Source: Paracoccus sediminicola (lineage in GTDB: Bacteria > Pseudomonadota > Alphaproteobacteria > Rhodobacterales > Rhodobacteraceae). Taken from it: a DNA stretch of 64,000 bases. The notes under the pieces were generated by a model, which saw nothing but the letters and a program-made list of their open reading frames with translations, was not told where the DNA came from and ran no database searches. Position numbers and translations under genes: made by a program. Position 1 is the stretch's first letter; the number at the start of each line of letters is the position of its first letter. Below are positions 50,620 to 59,772 of this stretch, piece after piece. The stretch spans positions 1 through 64,000 of the forward strand of contig NZ_CP115769.1 of assembly GCF_027912835.1 (NCBI RefSeq), written 5' to 3'.

Positions 50620-53600
50620 TTATGACCGATACAGATGAACGATGATGTCCGTCGACCAAAGCGACGATCCTACCGAAGAGATGATGTCGCGCTCATCCAA
50701 CCACCTGACCAGTTCGCTGTTTTCATTCGTCCTTCTGAGCGCCGGACGTGAATATCCCGTTTGGATCTTCGAATATGGGTCCGGAAGCTGCCCCAAGACC
50801 TCACGAACCTCGTTCTTATCGAGCTTTTCGTGAAGGAGGTTTAGCAGCCGTATCTGTGTGCCTACTGGCTTTGCGTTCACGATAATTGCCTTGACGATAT
50901 CAGTCGTGAGCGAAGGCAGCGTGCAATTAGTCCGCAACAGGATTGGCCCGACGATACCCGCACGGTCGGGAAGGCTGGGAAGACCGCTCAAGTCCATCAA
51001 ACCAATGATCGCACGCTTCTCGTCGTCCGAGATATCGGTGGCAAGCAATCGCTCCCGGAAATCATCGTCGACCGAGAAAGAGCTGGGGTCGCGAAGATAG
51101 GAGGCGATGTTCTGGGCGACGAATGCCGTTTGAAGATCAACCTCGCCATCAAGTGCCGCTAGATTCTCGGCATTGAACGTGACGCGTTGCTCATCGATCA
51201 GTATCTGGCGCTTGTTGGCGCTTACGGCATCTGGAAATTTCTTGAACTCCTTTGGTAGCGCCCGGACATATGCACGATATGCCTCATCCGTGAGAACAAC
51301 TGCATTGAATAGAAACTGTCGGAGAGGTAACGCTTCCTCCGTGTCCGGGATCGGCGTGTCCAGAAGAGCTGCGCGGACCACCTCATCATTGAGGAAGGCG
51401 ATAAGAGCTTCGGTTTCGAAATTTTCAGACTGAATGAAGGCAAGACAGTTGGACCACCTAGGAACGATGCGGGTCCTGCGGAACACCATGGCCTGAAAGC
51501 GCACGGGCACTTCTTCGAATGCCGGCAGTAGCTTAGTTTGGCGTAGGACGAAGGTTTCTACCTCTTCGGCATCAAGCGTATCGTGGGACATCACAGCTAG
51601 AATCGCGTCAATATCCTCCACATCATCATCGTCCATAACTAGCAGCACGTTTGCAAAATACGCTTCAAAATCATTTTCCACCCGGTCGAGGAGCGGTTCG
51701 GCTCCGGATTTTCGAACCGCCGTGTAATGCCGCTTACGCAAGGCCGGGCCGATTTCTTTGCCGAGGATAGAGCCAAAAATGTAGTCGAAGTTCGCATCGT
51801 TCAGGCGGTAATGGCCGACCTCATAAAGCTTGCGAGCAATGTTCGGATATCCATCAATGGCGGCGAGATCCTTCGTCTCGATCTGCAACTCTTCGAGCTT
51901 GACCGGATCCACGCCCTCCAACAGGTCAAGAATGTCGCGGAGGTTGTCGGCCGCGAATGACCGAATCTCGGGGTGCTCCTTGCGTTCGCGAGCCAGCAAA
52001 ACCGGCGGAAGATGTTCGATGAGGCTCGCGATATGCAAGACTGCGGAGGGGCTCTCAAGGGCCACCGGTACGAAACCGCGCCACGCGTCAACGAACTGCC
52101 TCAAAAAATCGGCAACGTGCGATCCCGTCGCATAATAGGCTTCGAAGAACTCCTGCTGGTTCAGAAACTCGTTCGAAAGATGCGCGAAGACTCTCCCGAG
52201 CCGCTCCTTATGCTCATCGCTTGCCAGGAGCGCGTCTACAAGCCGGACGTTCAGCGCATAATCTAGACTGAAATCGTCCTCCCTCATTCCCGCGATGACT
52301 TCGCTGGGATTGTCAATCGGGAAGATGGGCTCAGGTGTGTTGAAAGCCCTGATTTGTATCAGGAACTTGTTGTCGTTCGGCGAAAGCCGTCCAGAGTGGA
52401 ACAGGGAGGTGTACTGATAGTAGCTGTCGTCGAGATGGCCCTCCAGGAGCAGGAAACGGGCGAGATCGCCGCCGTCGCCGAGACCCTTGAAGAGGTCTTC
52501 GACTTCTTGCGTGCTAGACCGCAGCAGGACGCTGAACTTGCTCGTCCGGATCGATTTGATCTCGTTTCTTAAATGGGCGATCCTCCGATGCGCAGTTTTC
52601 TTATGGGTGTCCGCCTTGTGTTCGATGCGTCTCACTCGTTCGGCATAACTTGCTTCGGGGTCGACGCTTCCCTGAAAAGCAGCGTTATTATGCTGATACC
52701 GAAAACCATTGGAAGTGTTGTAGTAAATAGTTTGAACAGTGACGAATTGTTCGAAATCTTTGTGCTCGGATAATTGGGTGGGCCCGACATATGCCTGTCC
52801 GGTCAGGCTCAACCCTGCGATATTGGTTGGCAGCGTTTCGAGCAGAGCCATCGCGTAGATGCGCCGGAGCTCGCGCAAATCCTTCGGAATCTGCTTTTCG
52901 GCCGCTTCGATATCGCGTTCGAGGTCGGCGATCTCGGATCGACAGCTCTGTTCACGCGCGGCGATGAGCTCGTCTTTACGCTCCAAAATTCCAGCGAGAT
53001 ACCCTTCGCGTCGATGCAATCGCTCGAAATCCCTAGGATAAACATTCTTATATATCAGCACGGCAAGAAGCTTCGTGGGATCGAGGATGTTCTCACCATC
53101 TGCTTCCAGATTGGCGACATAGATCGCGTACTCGTTGAAGATGTTGTGGATCAGCCGGAGATCGCTTAGGTAGCGGGACACTTCGCGCAGGAACTGCTTA
53201 TCGAGCCTTCCGTCCAGCTCCAGCCGCTTGCCCTGCGCCAGCACCATATCAATCGAGTTCGAGCTGTTGATAATCGGAATGACGGGTATAATGAACTCGA
53301 AGAACTTTGTCCGGTCGGTGTTGACGAACATGTCGTCGCGCAGCGCGTAGAGGAATCTGATCCGGCGTCTCACGCCCACATTGCCATTCACGAGGCTGTT
53401 GATCTCGCGAAGGGTGACGAAGATATCGGAATCGTCGAAGCGATCAAGATCCTCCACAATGACGAGGTCGTAACGCGTCGACTGGAAGAAATAGATGATC
53501 TCGTCGAGGTGACGGTTAAGGATAGAATCCTGGTCTTCCGAAGACGGTCGTATCTGAATGTCCTTCAACGAAACGCTCTTGAGCGAAACGCCGAAGCTGG

Positions 53601-54225
53601 CGACGTAGAAGTGATGAATCGCAGACCAAAGAAAGATCAGTGCGAAAGCGGCTACGGAGATGTCGAGCCCGTTCGTGAGGTCGAACGGTTTGAAATACGA
53701 TCCATCAAAGATCGCTGCGCGTTTGTCGAACATATGCCAGAGAGCCAGCAGTCCGGTGAGAATGTAGAGTGATCGAAAGATTGACCAGAATCCTGGCGTT
53801 TGGATGCGCTTGAAGCGCGAGAGGGGCAGTTTGTCTGCATCCGCCCCGTAGAGCAGTTGCTGGAGGATACTACGCTCGATCTCCTGTTTGTTCACCGGTG
53901 GCCGCTCATCGACGGCTTCCGGTAAGAAGGCGGCGAGAGAGATGGGTAAGGCTTGGCCGTTATAGGACTTCAGGAACGATCGAATGATACTGCTTTTGCC
54001 CGAGCCATAAGGCCCTGTGAGCGCGATGTTGGATACGTTCGGACTGTCGGTCGCGAATTTCAATGCGGCTGAATACACCCCTCCTTGGTCAGCCTCATCG
54101 GTTGGGGCGAGATCGACGAATTTCGCTGGCTTTACCGACGAAGCGGATCGTAGGCGCAGCGCTTCCGCTATCTCGATGAACTTGTCGGAGATCCAGCGAC
54201 CGATTTTAGTAACACCATTACTCAT
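50620..54225 (-). CDS. KAP/YobI-like P-loop NTPase with membrane segments
   Basis: A 1201-residue protein. An early P-loop ALTGPYGSGKSSIIRSF (about residues 68-84), an insert with two membrane helices (FWSIFRSLYILTGLLALWHM at about 145 and ISVAAFALIFLWSAIHHFYV at about 189), and then Walker B YDLVIVEDLDRFDDSDIF (about 255-272). Membrane segments inside an NTPase domain are the mark of the KAP family, and the N-terminus fits the YobI-type subgroup. A coiled coil follows (LAGILERKDELIAAREQSCR, ~430-470), and the C-terminal 700 residues are helical and unlike known domains. KAP proteins recur in bacterial defence loci and gather at the membrane. Same strand as the nuclease-NTPase gene. Confidence 0.75.
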   Translation of the reverse strand: MSNGVTKIGRWISDKFIEIAEALRLRSASSVKPAKFVDLAPTDEADQGGVYSAALKFATDSPNVSNIALTGPYGSGKSSIIRSFLKSYNGQALPISLAAFLPEAVDERPPVNKQEIERSILQQLLYGADADKLPLSRFKRIQTPGFWSIFRSLYILTGLLALWHMFDKRAAIFDGSYFKPFDLTNGLDISVAAFALIFLWSAIHHFYVASFGVSLKSVSLKDIQIRPSSEDQDSILNRHLDEIIYFFQSTRYDLVIVEDLDRFDDSDIFVTLREINSLVNGNVGVRRRIRFLYALRDDMFVNTDRTKFFEFIIPVIPIINSSNSIDMVLAQGKRLELDGRLDKQFLREVSRYLSDLRLIHNIFNEYAIYVANLEADGENILDPTKLLAVLIYKNVYPRDFERLHRREGYLAGILERKDELIAAREQSCRSEIADLERDIEAAEKQIPKDLRELRRIYAMALLETLPTNIAGLSLTGQAYVGPTQLSEHKDFEQFVTVQTIYYNTSNGFRYQHNNAAFQGSVDPEASYAERVRRIEHKADTHKKTAHRRIAHLRNEIKSIRTSKFSVLLRSSTQEVEDLFKGLGDGGDLARFLLLEGHLDDSYYQYTSLFHSGRLSPNDNKFLIQIRAFNTPEPIFPIDNPSEVIAGMREDDFSLDYALNVRLVDALLASDEHKERLGRVFAHLSNEFLNQQEFFEAYYATGSHVADFLRQFVDAWRGFVPVALESPSAVLHIASLIEHLPPVLLARERKEHPEIRSFAADNLRDILDLLEGVDPVKLEELQIETKDLAAIDGYPNIARKLYEVGHYRLNDANFDYIFGSILGKEIGPALRKRHYTAVRKSGAEPLLDRVENDFEAYFANVLLVMDDDDVEDIDAILAVMSHDTLDAEEVETFVLRQTKLLPAFEEVPVRFQAMVFRRTRIVPRWSNCLAFIQSENFETEALIAFLNDEVVRAALLDTPIPDTEEALPLRQFLFNAVVLTDEAYRAYVRALPKEFKKFPDAVSANKRQILIDEQRVTFNAENLAALDGEVDLQTAFVAQNIASYLRDPSSFSVDDDFRERLLATDISDDEKRAIIGLMDLSGLPSLPDRAGIVGPILLRTNCTLPSLTTDIVKAIIVNAKPVGTQIRLLNLLHEKLDKNEVREVLGQLPDPYSKIQTGYSRPALRRTNENSELVRWLDERDIISSVGSSLWSTDIIVHLYRS

Positions 54226-54291
54226 AAAGGGCTGACCACCATGTTCGAAATCTTGTCCCAGCTGAATGTATAATTTACTCGACCATTCGCG

Positions 54292-54867
54292 TTAAGGGCG
54301 AAAGGTCCGCTGTGCATCGAATGCTTGCCAGGGTTTCGCTGCGGCAGGGTGGATGGCCGCTATCTCAGATAGGTGCCGCTGCCGTCCCTGGCCAATGCCG
54401 ATCATACGGATGCCGAAGGTTTTGAGGACGCCACGAATGTGACCTTCGAGGTCCTTGCGCAACCGGATCAACCGTTCCCGCGCGCCTACCAAGCTGCGAA
54501 GCCGGTCCGCCTCCTCGCTGCGGATGTGAACCGGTGTGAACCAACCGGTGCGCGCAAGCTGTGCCAGACCTTCGGCGTCGGCGGCATCCGACTTGTTGAG
54601 CCGCGCCGACAAGCTCTTGTGTGCCTTCCGGGCATCAATGCAGGTCGCAGGCAGGCCGAGACCTGCGAGGCCGCGCTGCAACCAGATCGATAGCATTCCG
54701 CTTTCATGCACGATCCGTCGCGGCGTAAGTTCGCGGTTGCGAAACCAGCCCGCGACCCCCTCGGGATCAGCGGGACAGACGCCACGCGCTACAGTCTTGC
54801 CATCCCTGTCTACAACGCAGATCGAAATCTCTTTCAGCGACACATCCAAACCGACATAGTATTCCAT
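54292..54867 (-). pseudogene. IS110-family transposase, N-terminal part
   Basis: MEYYVGLDVSLKEISICVVD is the DEDD transposase opening with the first Asp, followed by LNKSDAADAEGLAQLARTG with the third/fourth acidic residues. After about residue 165 the sequence (IGQGRQRHLSEIAAIHPAAA) no longer follows the family and it stops at 191, whereas full IS110 enzymes are about 320-400 residues with a C-terminal Ser. The C-terminal half is gone. Remnant. Confidence 0.75.
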
Positions 54868-54984
54868 AGGTCGTTCTCCTCACGGCTTATATCCATGAGG
54901 CCAACATACCGGACCTCGTTCGCCCCCGGAGAGCGACCGCCGCAATCACACCATGTCTTGTGTCCTGCTTAATGGGTTACAGAT

Positions 54985-55101
54985 TGGATAAAGCGGGGCA
55001 TCGTGCGCCCGGAGCGCATTCTGGCCGTTACCTTCACGGAAGCCTCCGCCGCTGAATTAAGAGAGCGTATATCGGCCCGTTTGATGGCTTCCATGCACCC
55101 G
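54985..55101 (+). pseudogene. UvrD/AddA-type helicase fragment
   Basis: The frame WIKRGIVRPERILAVTFTEA then SAAELRERISARLMASM matches the motif around LVLTFT(N/K/E)AA in UvrD/Rep/AddA helicases. Only about 39 codons remain between the IS110 remnant and a long direct repeat. Inactive debris. Confidence 0.6.
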
Positions 55102-55299
55102 GCGTCTCCCCGTCCTTTGTCCGGGGACCGTGCCCTAGGCTTGTCCGGCAAGCCGGCCTGCGCCCCCAGCCAGTCAGGGCGATGCGACTGGCTGCGGCTT
55201 CTGCGGTCTGTCTCGTCCCGAGCCAGATCCTCGCGCGCCGGTCCTAGTCGCCCTGCCCTGCCCGTCTCGGCCCATCCGGGTGACGGTCACTGGCGCGGG
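55102..55299 (+). repeat. 198-bp direct repeat R3, copy 1
   Basis: Begins GCGTCTCCCCGTCCTTTGTC and ends GGTGACGGTCACTGGCGCGG. Copy 2 is at 60685-60882 and differs at only a few bases. It is non-coding in all frames that are shared; the end carries the dyad GTGACGGTCAC. Confidence 0.8.
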
Positions 55300-55348
55300 G
55301 TCAATTGATTCACCGCCGCACCCCACGATTATCGCCGATCAGGATGTT

Positions 55349-55719
55349 GAAGCCCGCGCCGATGCGCGGGCTTCTGTCGGCCGGGGGATTCGGCCAGGGC
55401 CGAACGCCCCGGCTTTGTCTGGGCCACGTCGCGCTGACGCGCGCCGCGTCCTGGACTGAGGGCCTGTTCCGGCCCTCTTTCCAAGGGGCGGGTCCTCGCC
55501 ATGCTCGCTTCCTCCACCTGCGCCTGGCGGCTTCGGTTCCGTGCAGCTGCGCGTGGCTCCGGTCCCGGCTGCGCCGCCCTTGGAAATTCACCGACCCGGT
55601 TCGCCACCTGGCAAGGCTTCAGGAGAGGGCGCGCTGCGCGCTTCTCGCCTGAAACCTTCGCCCATCATGGGCACCCCGACCGAGGCAAAGACTGAGGCGG
55701 GAACGTCGCGAAAAAGGAG
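55349..55719 (+). repeat. About 370-bp direct repeat R4, copy 1 (leader of a DUF3768 gene)
   Basis: Starts with the hairpin AAGCCCGCG...CGCGGGCTT and ends with the ribosome site AAAAAGGAGAG just before a start codon. Copy 2 is at 61559-61934 in front of another gene. The central region is GC-rich and strongly structured. The repeat supplies the same 5' leader to two different gene groups. Confidence 0.75.
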
Positions 55720-55722
55720 AGC

Positions 55723-56193
55723 ATGATGCTCGATACCGATAATCTGACCTACGCTTGCCGGGCGTGCTGGCATACCTTCGATGCCATCGAACAGCCGTGG
55801 CAATGCCCGAAATGCGCCGCCATTGGAAAGCCCCGTGACTTTCCGACGCTCGAAACCGACCTTATTGCCCGGCAGAACGACGCTTTCCGCAAGGGGATGA
55901 TCGCTGGCCTGCCCCGCGACATGCTTGGCCGGATCGTCAGCACGCCGGGCGTTCGTGCCATGGGACGCGATTTTGAAACCGCCGCCTATGTCGCTGTCGC
56001 CAAAGACACGGTTTTCAGCGAGGCCAATGACCCTTGGGGCGCGCGTGATTTCGGGGCCGTGATCGTCAACGGCACGAAGGTCTGGTGGAAGATCGACCTG
56101 TACAACAACGACTTTGACGGCGGTTCCGAAGCGCCCTGCGATCTCGCGCAGACCCGCCGCCTCGTCACCATCCTCTTGCCGTCAGAATACTGA
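55723..56193 (+). CDS. DUF3768 domain protein with N-terminal zinc ribbon
   Basis: A 156-residue protein: an N-terminal four-Cys zinc ribbon (YACRACWHTFDAIEQPWQCP then KCAAIG) and the DUF3768 region (LIARQNDAFRKG, GVRAMGRDFETAAYVAVAK, ANDPWGARDFGAVIVNG and VWWKIDLYN). DUF3768 occurs in plasmid and integrative-element accessory operons of alphaproteobacteria; function unknown. It begins at ATGATG behind the R4 repeat ribosome site, so either Met may start. Confidence 0.82.
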   Translation: MMLDTDNLTYACRACWHTFDAIEQPWQCPKCAAIGKPRDFPTLETDLIARQNDAFRKGMIAGLPRDMLGRIVSTPGVRAMGRDFETAAYVAVAKDTVFSEANDPWGARDFGAVIVNGTKVWWKIDLYNNDFDGGSEAPCDLAQTRRLVTILLPSEY

Positions 56194-56311
56194 CCCCCGG
56201 ATCGGCCCGCTCCGCTCCGTGCGGGCCGAGGCTGGCCTGTCGAGCAGGCCCAACGGGGAGGGGCGGTCAACGTCCCCCCCACCATCCCGAACCTGAAAGG
56301 AGGTGAGACGA
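56194..56311. other. GC-rich spacer upstream of the small gene
   Basis: Contains the inverted pair GGGCCGAGGCTGGCC (near 56221-56235) and the run GGGGAGGGGCGGTCAACG. No gene. Confidence 0.3.
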
Positions 56312-56419
56312 ATGGATGAATGGCTGCAAGCGCGTATCGCGGAAGCATGGGCGCTTGTCAGGAAGGGCGACACCTTTGGCATTGGACGCCGCTTCCTGAT
56401 CCAGCACGGGGCAATCTGA
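56312..56419 (+). CDS. Small hypothetical protein (35 aa) with a very strong ribosome site
   Basis: MDEWLQARIAEAWALVRKGD and TFGIGRRFLIQHGAI. The start is preceded by AAAGGAGGTGAGACGA, an almost perfect Shine-Dalgarno match at correct spacing, which argues that the frame is translated. Amphipathic helix likely. No family recognised; located between DUF3768 and the ParB-like gene. Confidence 0.55.
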   Translation: MDEWLQARIAEAWALVRKGDTFGIGRRFLIQHGAI

Positions 56420-56425
56420 TTGCCC

Positions 56426-56452
56426 GCTCTGTCCCCCAAAAGGGGGCAGAGC
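56426..56452 (+). terminator. Perfect 27-base hairpin between small gene and parB-like gene
   Basis: GCTCTGTCCCCC-AAA-AGGGGGCAGAGC type stem-loop at 56426-56452. There is no U tract, so it may be a processing or attenuation site rather than a terminator. Confidence 0.5.
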
Positions 56453-56494
56453 ACCAATAGCACAAATCAACGTCGCGAAAAAAGGATAATCACC

Positions 56495-58366
56495 ATGAAA
56501 ACCGAAAAGAACGTCGTCGCCGCCCCGGTCCAGTATTTCCCGCTTGATCGGCTCTATCTGTCGGACATGAACCCGCGCCAGGATGCCGACGCCGAGCGCA
56601 TCGACCTTCTGGCCGACAGCATCATCGCCTGCGGCCTGATCCAGAACCTTGCCGGGCTTGCCGATGCCGATGGACGCATTGCTATCGTCGCCGGGGGCCG
56701 CCGCCTTCGCGCCCTGATCCGCGCATTCGAAAAGCAGCCCAATCTGCTGGACCGCCGCCCGGAACTGGCCGAAATTCCCGTCAGGATTGCGCCCGACGAC
56801 GCGACCGCCCGTGCATGGGCGAATGTCGAAAATGCCGTCCGCGAGGCGCTGAACCCCGCCGATGAAATCCGCGCCTTCGCCAAGATGCGGGATGCTGGCG
56901 CAGATGTGCCCACCATCGCCAAAACCTTCGCCACGAGCGAGGCCGCAATCTATCGCCGTCTCGCCCTATCGGACCTGCCTGCGCCGGTTCTGGCCGCTCT
57001 GAAAGCGGGAAAGATCACCCTGAATATCGCCAAAGCGTTCACCGTCGCAAATGATCCTGACCTTGCGCTTGAGGTGCTGGCCGAGGTTGAGGGCAACCCT
57101 CATGCTTCCGAGCACCGCGTCAAGGCAAGGTTACAGCCGGAGGCTGTCAAGCTGACCGACCGCCGTGCTGCCTTTGTCGGTCTGGATGCCTATACCGCCG
57201 CAGGCGGCGAAGTCACCCGTGATCTGTTCGAGGAAAACGGCACCTATCTGCAAAACCCCGACCTGCTGGATCGACTGTTTTCCGAGAAGCTGGAAGATGC
57301 CGCCACCGCAATCGAGGCCGAAGGCTGGAAATGGGTCGAAGTCATTCCCGACAGCTATGTCAGCTACAGCACCACCGAAAAGCTGACGCGGCTCTACAAG
57401 GTCGAGGTCGAACTGACCGAGGAACAGGCCGAGCGGTATGATGAACTGGCCGAACTCTATCAGGCCGATGCGCTTGATGAAGAAGGCGAGGCCGAACTTG
57501 AAGCTTTGCAGGAACTGGCCGAGGGCGACTATACCGACGAACAGCGTCAGCACGCAGGCGCTTACGTCTATGTGAATAGCAGCGGCATGGTTGACGCCTC
57601 GCGCGGCTATGTCCGCCCCGAGGACCGCGCCGCTGCCGTCGAGGCCAAAATCCTGACCGGCTTCGCCGCGTCCAGCGGCCATGCTGGCAGTGCCGACGAC
57701 ACGCCGAAATCGCCCTATAATGCCGCACTGGTCGAGGATATGCACCGCGCCCGCCTTCACGCCGTTCAGGCGGCGCTGCTGGCAAAGCCGGAACTCGTTC
57801 TTGATCTGCTGGCCTTCGGCCTGTCCGGTCGCGGAGGCGCACATCAAAATGTCTTCGATATTCGCCCGGATCGCGCCAACATAACCCCGGACAAAGCCAA
57901 CGGCCTGACCCCGGAGCCGCGCCTGTCGGATGAAAGTGATCATCACGGCTGGCTTGACGACGAGGAACGCCTCACGGCCTTCACCGACTTCCAAGCCGAA
58001 GGCAAGAAGGCCCGCAATGCCGCACTGACCGAGGGGCTGGCCCGGACCCTGCCCTATCCGATGCAGAAAAGCGCACTGTTCGACCACATCGAGGCCAGCA
58101 CCGGCGCCGACCTGCGCCAAGTCTGGACCCCAACCGCCGAGGGCTTTTTCAAGCGCGTGAATGCCGACTATCTCGACAGCCTCATGCTGGACCTGACCGG
58201 CTGCAATCCGACCGGGAACGGCTTCAAATCGTGGAAGGCGATGAAGAAGTCCGCAAAGGCCGACGCCCTCGAAAAGCTGTTCACCGATCCCGACTATCAG
58301 AAGGCGTGGCACATCGACGTCGAGAAAAAGGCACGGATCGACGCATGGCGTCCCGGCTGCATCTGA
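56495..58366 (+). CDS. ParB/Spo0J-type N-terminal domain protein
   Basis: A 623-residue protein starting MKTEKNVVAAPVQYFPLDRL. Residues 14-120 form a ParB N-terminal (CTPase/nuclease) domain: LYLSDMNPRQDADAERIDLL, IAIVAGGRRLRALIRAF (the GxRRxxA motif) and the ENAVREALNPADEIRAF segment; a helix-turn-helix follows (TIAKTFATSEAAIYRRLAL, about 148-166). The long C-terminal part has acidic stretches (DEEGEAELEALQELAEGDY). The family is common on conjugative plasmids as a large ParB-like protein distinct from RepB. It has its own AAAAAAGGATAATCACC ribosome site. Confidence 0.86.
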   Translation: MKTEKNVVAAPVQYFPLDRLYLSDMNPRQDADAERIDLLADSIIACGLIQNLAGLADADGRIAIVAGGRRLRALIRAFEKQPNLLDRRPELAEIPVRIAPDDATARAWANVENAVREALNPADEIRAFAKMRDAGADVPTIAKTFATSEAAIYRRLALSDLPAPVLAALKAGKITLNIAKAFTVANDPDLALEVLAEVEGNPHASEHRVKARLQPEAVKLTDRRAAFVGLDAYTAAGGEVTRDLFEENGTYLQNPDLLDRLFSEKLEDAATAIEAEGWKWVEVIPDSYVSYSTTEKLTRLYKVEVELTEEQAERYDELAELYQADALDEEGEAELEALQELAEGDYTDEQRQHAGAYVYVNSSGMVDASRGYVRPEDRAAAVEAKILTGFAASSGHAGSADDTPKSPYNAALVEDMHRARLHAVQAALLAKPELVLDLLAFGLSGRGGAHQNVFDIRPDRANITPDKANGLTPEPRLSDESDHHGWLDDEERLTAFTDFQAEGKKARNAALTEGLARTLPYPMQKSALFDHIEASTGADLRQVWTPTAEGFFKRVNADYLDSLMLDLTGCNPTGNGFKSWKAMKKSAKADALEKLFTDPDYQKAWHIDVEKKARIDAWRPGCI

Positions 58367-58425
58367 CGAAAATGGCAAGGGCGGCTTGCGCCGCCCCTGC
58401 CTGTCCGAACAGGGAGATTTCCACG

Positions 58426-58659
58426 ATGCCCGACTTTACCACTCATCGCCACCCGGTTCTGGCCGTTGGGTGCCCGACCTGCTGTAAGCCGCCGGGGGTG
58501 TGGTGCCGCCGCCCGAGCGGCCACCGCGCGGGCGATCTTCACCAGGGTCGAAAGGCCGAGGCTGACCGCGTGTTCATCGCACAGCATGGCGACACTGCCA
58601 GCATCCTGCGTACCGCCGCCGGCTGGCAAATCGACCCGCGCGGCCGCATTCGCGATTAG
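58426..58659 (+). CDS. Small zinc-finger-like protein
   Basis: A 77-residue protein: MPDFTTHRHPVLAVGCPTCC followed by KPPGVWCRRPSGHRAGDLHQ. Three Cys and several His in this order make a probable zinc site seen in small plasmid proteins (CPTC...GxWC...PSGH). The start has an AGGGAG site. It overlaps the convergent nuclease gene by 4 bases. Confidence 0.7.
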   Translation: MPDFTTHRHPVLAVGCPTCCKPPGVWCRRPSGHRAGDLHQGRKAEADRVFIAQHGDTASILRTAAGWQIDPRGRIRD

Positions 58660-59063
58660 CCACACCATCCGGGCCGGGCGCCGCCGTCATATGGTCGCGC
58701 ATGTCCCACACGGATCATTGCCCTTGCCACGTCCTCGCCATCGAGGGCGAGCCTTGCCAGACCGCGCCCATATCGGTCCAGTTCCGGCGCGATCCTCAAT
58801 TCTGCCCGCTGCGCGGCAGCGAGGCGCCCGCGCAGCGCATCTCTTGCCGCCCGCGCCGCCGCCAGTTCAGCCGGGCATTGCGGGCTGAACAGTTCGGGAG
58901 TATCCAGTCCTTGCAGCCGGATGCGCTGACCCTGCCATCGGATCGTGTCCCCATCGACTACCTGAATTTCGGCAGGGTCAACGCCCATTGGTGCCCGACA
59001 GCCGGTGACAGCCAGGGCCAGCCCTGTCATCATCACCACTGTCTTGACCCATCCGCCGCTCAT
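58656..59063 (-). CDS. Thermonuclease (SNase)-family lipoprotein
   Basis: A 135-residue protein: an N-terminal lipoprotein signal with lipobox LAVTGC (Cys about residue 22), then an SNase fold: EIQVVDGDTIRWQGQRIRLQ, LQGLDTPELF (catalytic Arg/Asp region) and ELDRYGRGLARLALDGEDV. Predicted to sit in the periplasm. Such nucleases are common on plasmids of this group; role in DNA uptake or degradation is not known. Confidence 0.85.
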   Translation of the reverse strand: MSGGWVKTVVMMTGLALAVTGCRAPMGVDPAEIQVVDGDTIRWQGQRIRLQGLDTPELFSPQCPAELAAARAARDALRGRLAAAQRAELRIAPELDRYGRGLARLALDGEDVARAMIRVGHARPYDGGARPGWCG

Positions 59064-59443
59064 TACTGCATCCTCTCAAGCCCTGGCTGTCACCATTTGC
59101 CCGGATTTCGGGCTGGTCGTCGAAGCCAACCACCCCAAAATCCGGGCCGGCCCTTCGGGCCGAGCCGCGCTTCGCGCGGCGATCGCCAGCCCATCATCAA
59201 AGATCGCGCCCGGCTGTTAACCTGGCCGTCGCTGCCGCGCCGGCCAGGGCCGGGCAGCACACCACATACGGTCTTGTCATTCTACCATGCGGTTCAAGGA
59301 CGGCGCCGGGCAAGCCCGGCTTGCAAGCGCCCGTGCCGGGCGTCCCTGACCTCGCATGTCCGTCTGCCGGCGACCGTGCGCGGCGGGCATTTGCCTTTCG
59401 CGGGACACGGTTTCATCCTATATTACCATCAAGGAGACCATTC
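59064..59443. other. Intergenic, hairpin-rich
   Basis: Contains hairpins such as CCGGGCAAGCCCGG (about 59306) and the pair CGGGCCGGC...GGGCCGAGC. No gene is supported; probable promoter of the 67-aa membrane protein at its end. Confidence 0.4.
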
Positions 59444-59647
59444 ATGACCGACGCCGATGCAATCAAGCACGAAGCCGAAATCGCAAACCTGAATGCGAAC
59501 ACCGCAAAGCTTCAGGCCGAAATGTCGAAACTGCTGGCCGAAGGCAAGCAGATCAAGGTCAGCACCTTCCTTGCCCCCTTCCTGGCCGCCGCGGCCGTCA
59601 TGGGCGGCGGCGCCGCCCTCGCCCGCCTTTTCTTCATCGGCTCATGA
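59444..59647 (+). CDS. Small membrane protein with coiled coil
   Basis: A 67-residue protein: coiled-coil-like region (IKHEAEIANLNANTAKLQAE, then MSKLLAEGKQIKV), followed by one membrane helix (FLAPFLAAAAVMGGGAALAR, residues 44-63). The start has the site AAGGAGACCATTC. Resembles small plasmid proteins of unknown function. Confidence 0.7.
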   Translation: MTDADAIKHEAEIANLNANTAKLQAEMSKLLAEGKQIKVSTFLAPFLAAAAVMGGGAALARLFFIGS

Positions 59648-59710
59648 ACTCAGCGGCGGCCAGCAGGCCGCCGCTTTCCTTCGTCACCATATCCGGTACC
59701 GCTGCCTCTA

Positions 59711-59772
59711 CCTGTTCAACGGGATCGGCTAGTCGCGCCTACGCGCGCCAGGGGCCGATCCCGTTGAACAGG
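59711..59772. repeat. Long perfect inverted repeat over the 3' end of an XRE gene
   Basis: Two 19-bp arms, CCTGTTCAACGGGATCGGC (59711-59729) and its exact complement (59754-59772), with a 24-base spacer that itself contains GCGCC...CGCGC. The stem includes codons of the HTH protein (HLFNGIG). Possible terminator or recombination site. Confidence 0.75.

Noticed and set aside
55310..55591. Minus-strand frame conserved in both R4 repeats (also at 61266-61802)
   Set aside because: The shared peptide only reflects the repeated DNA; the flanks differ, the ends are inconsistent, and there is no ribosome site.
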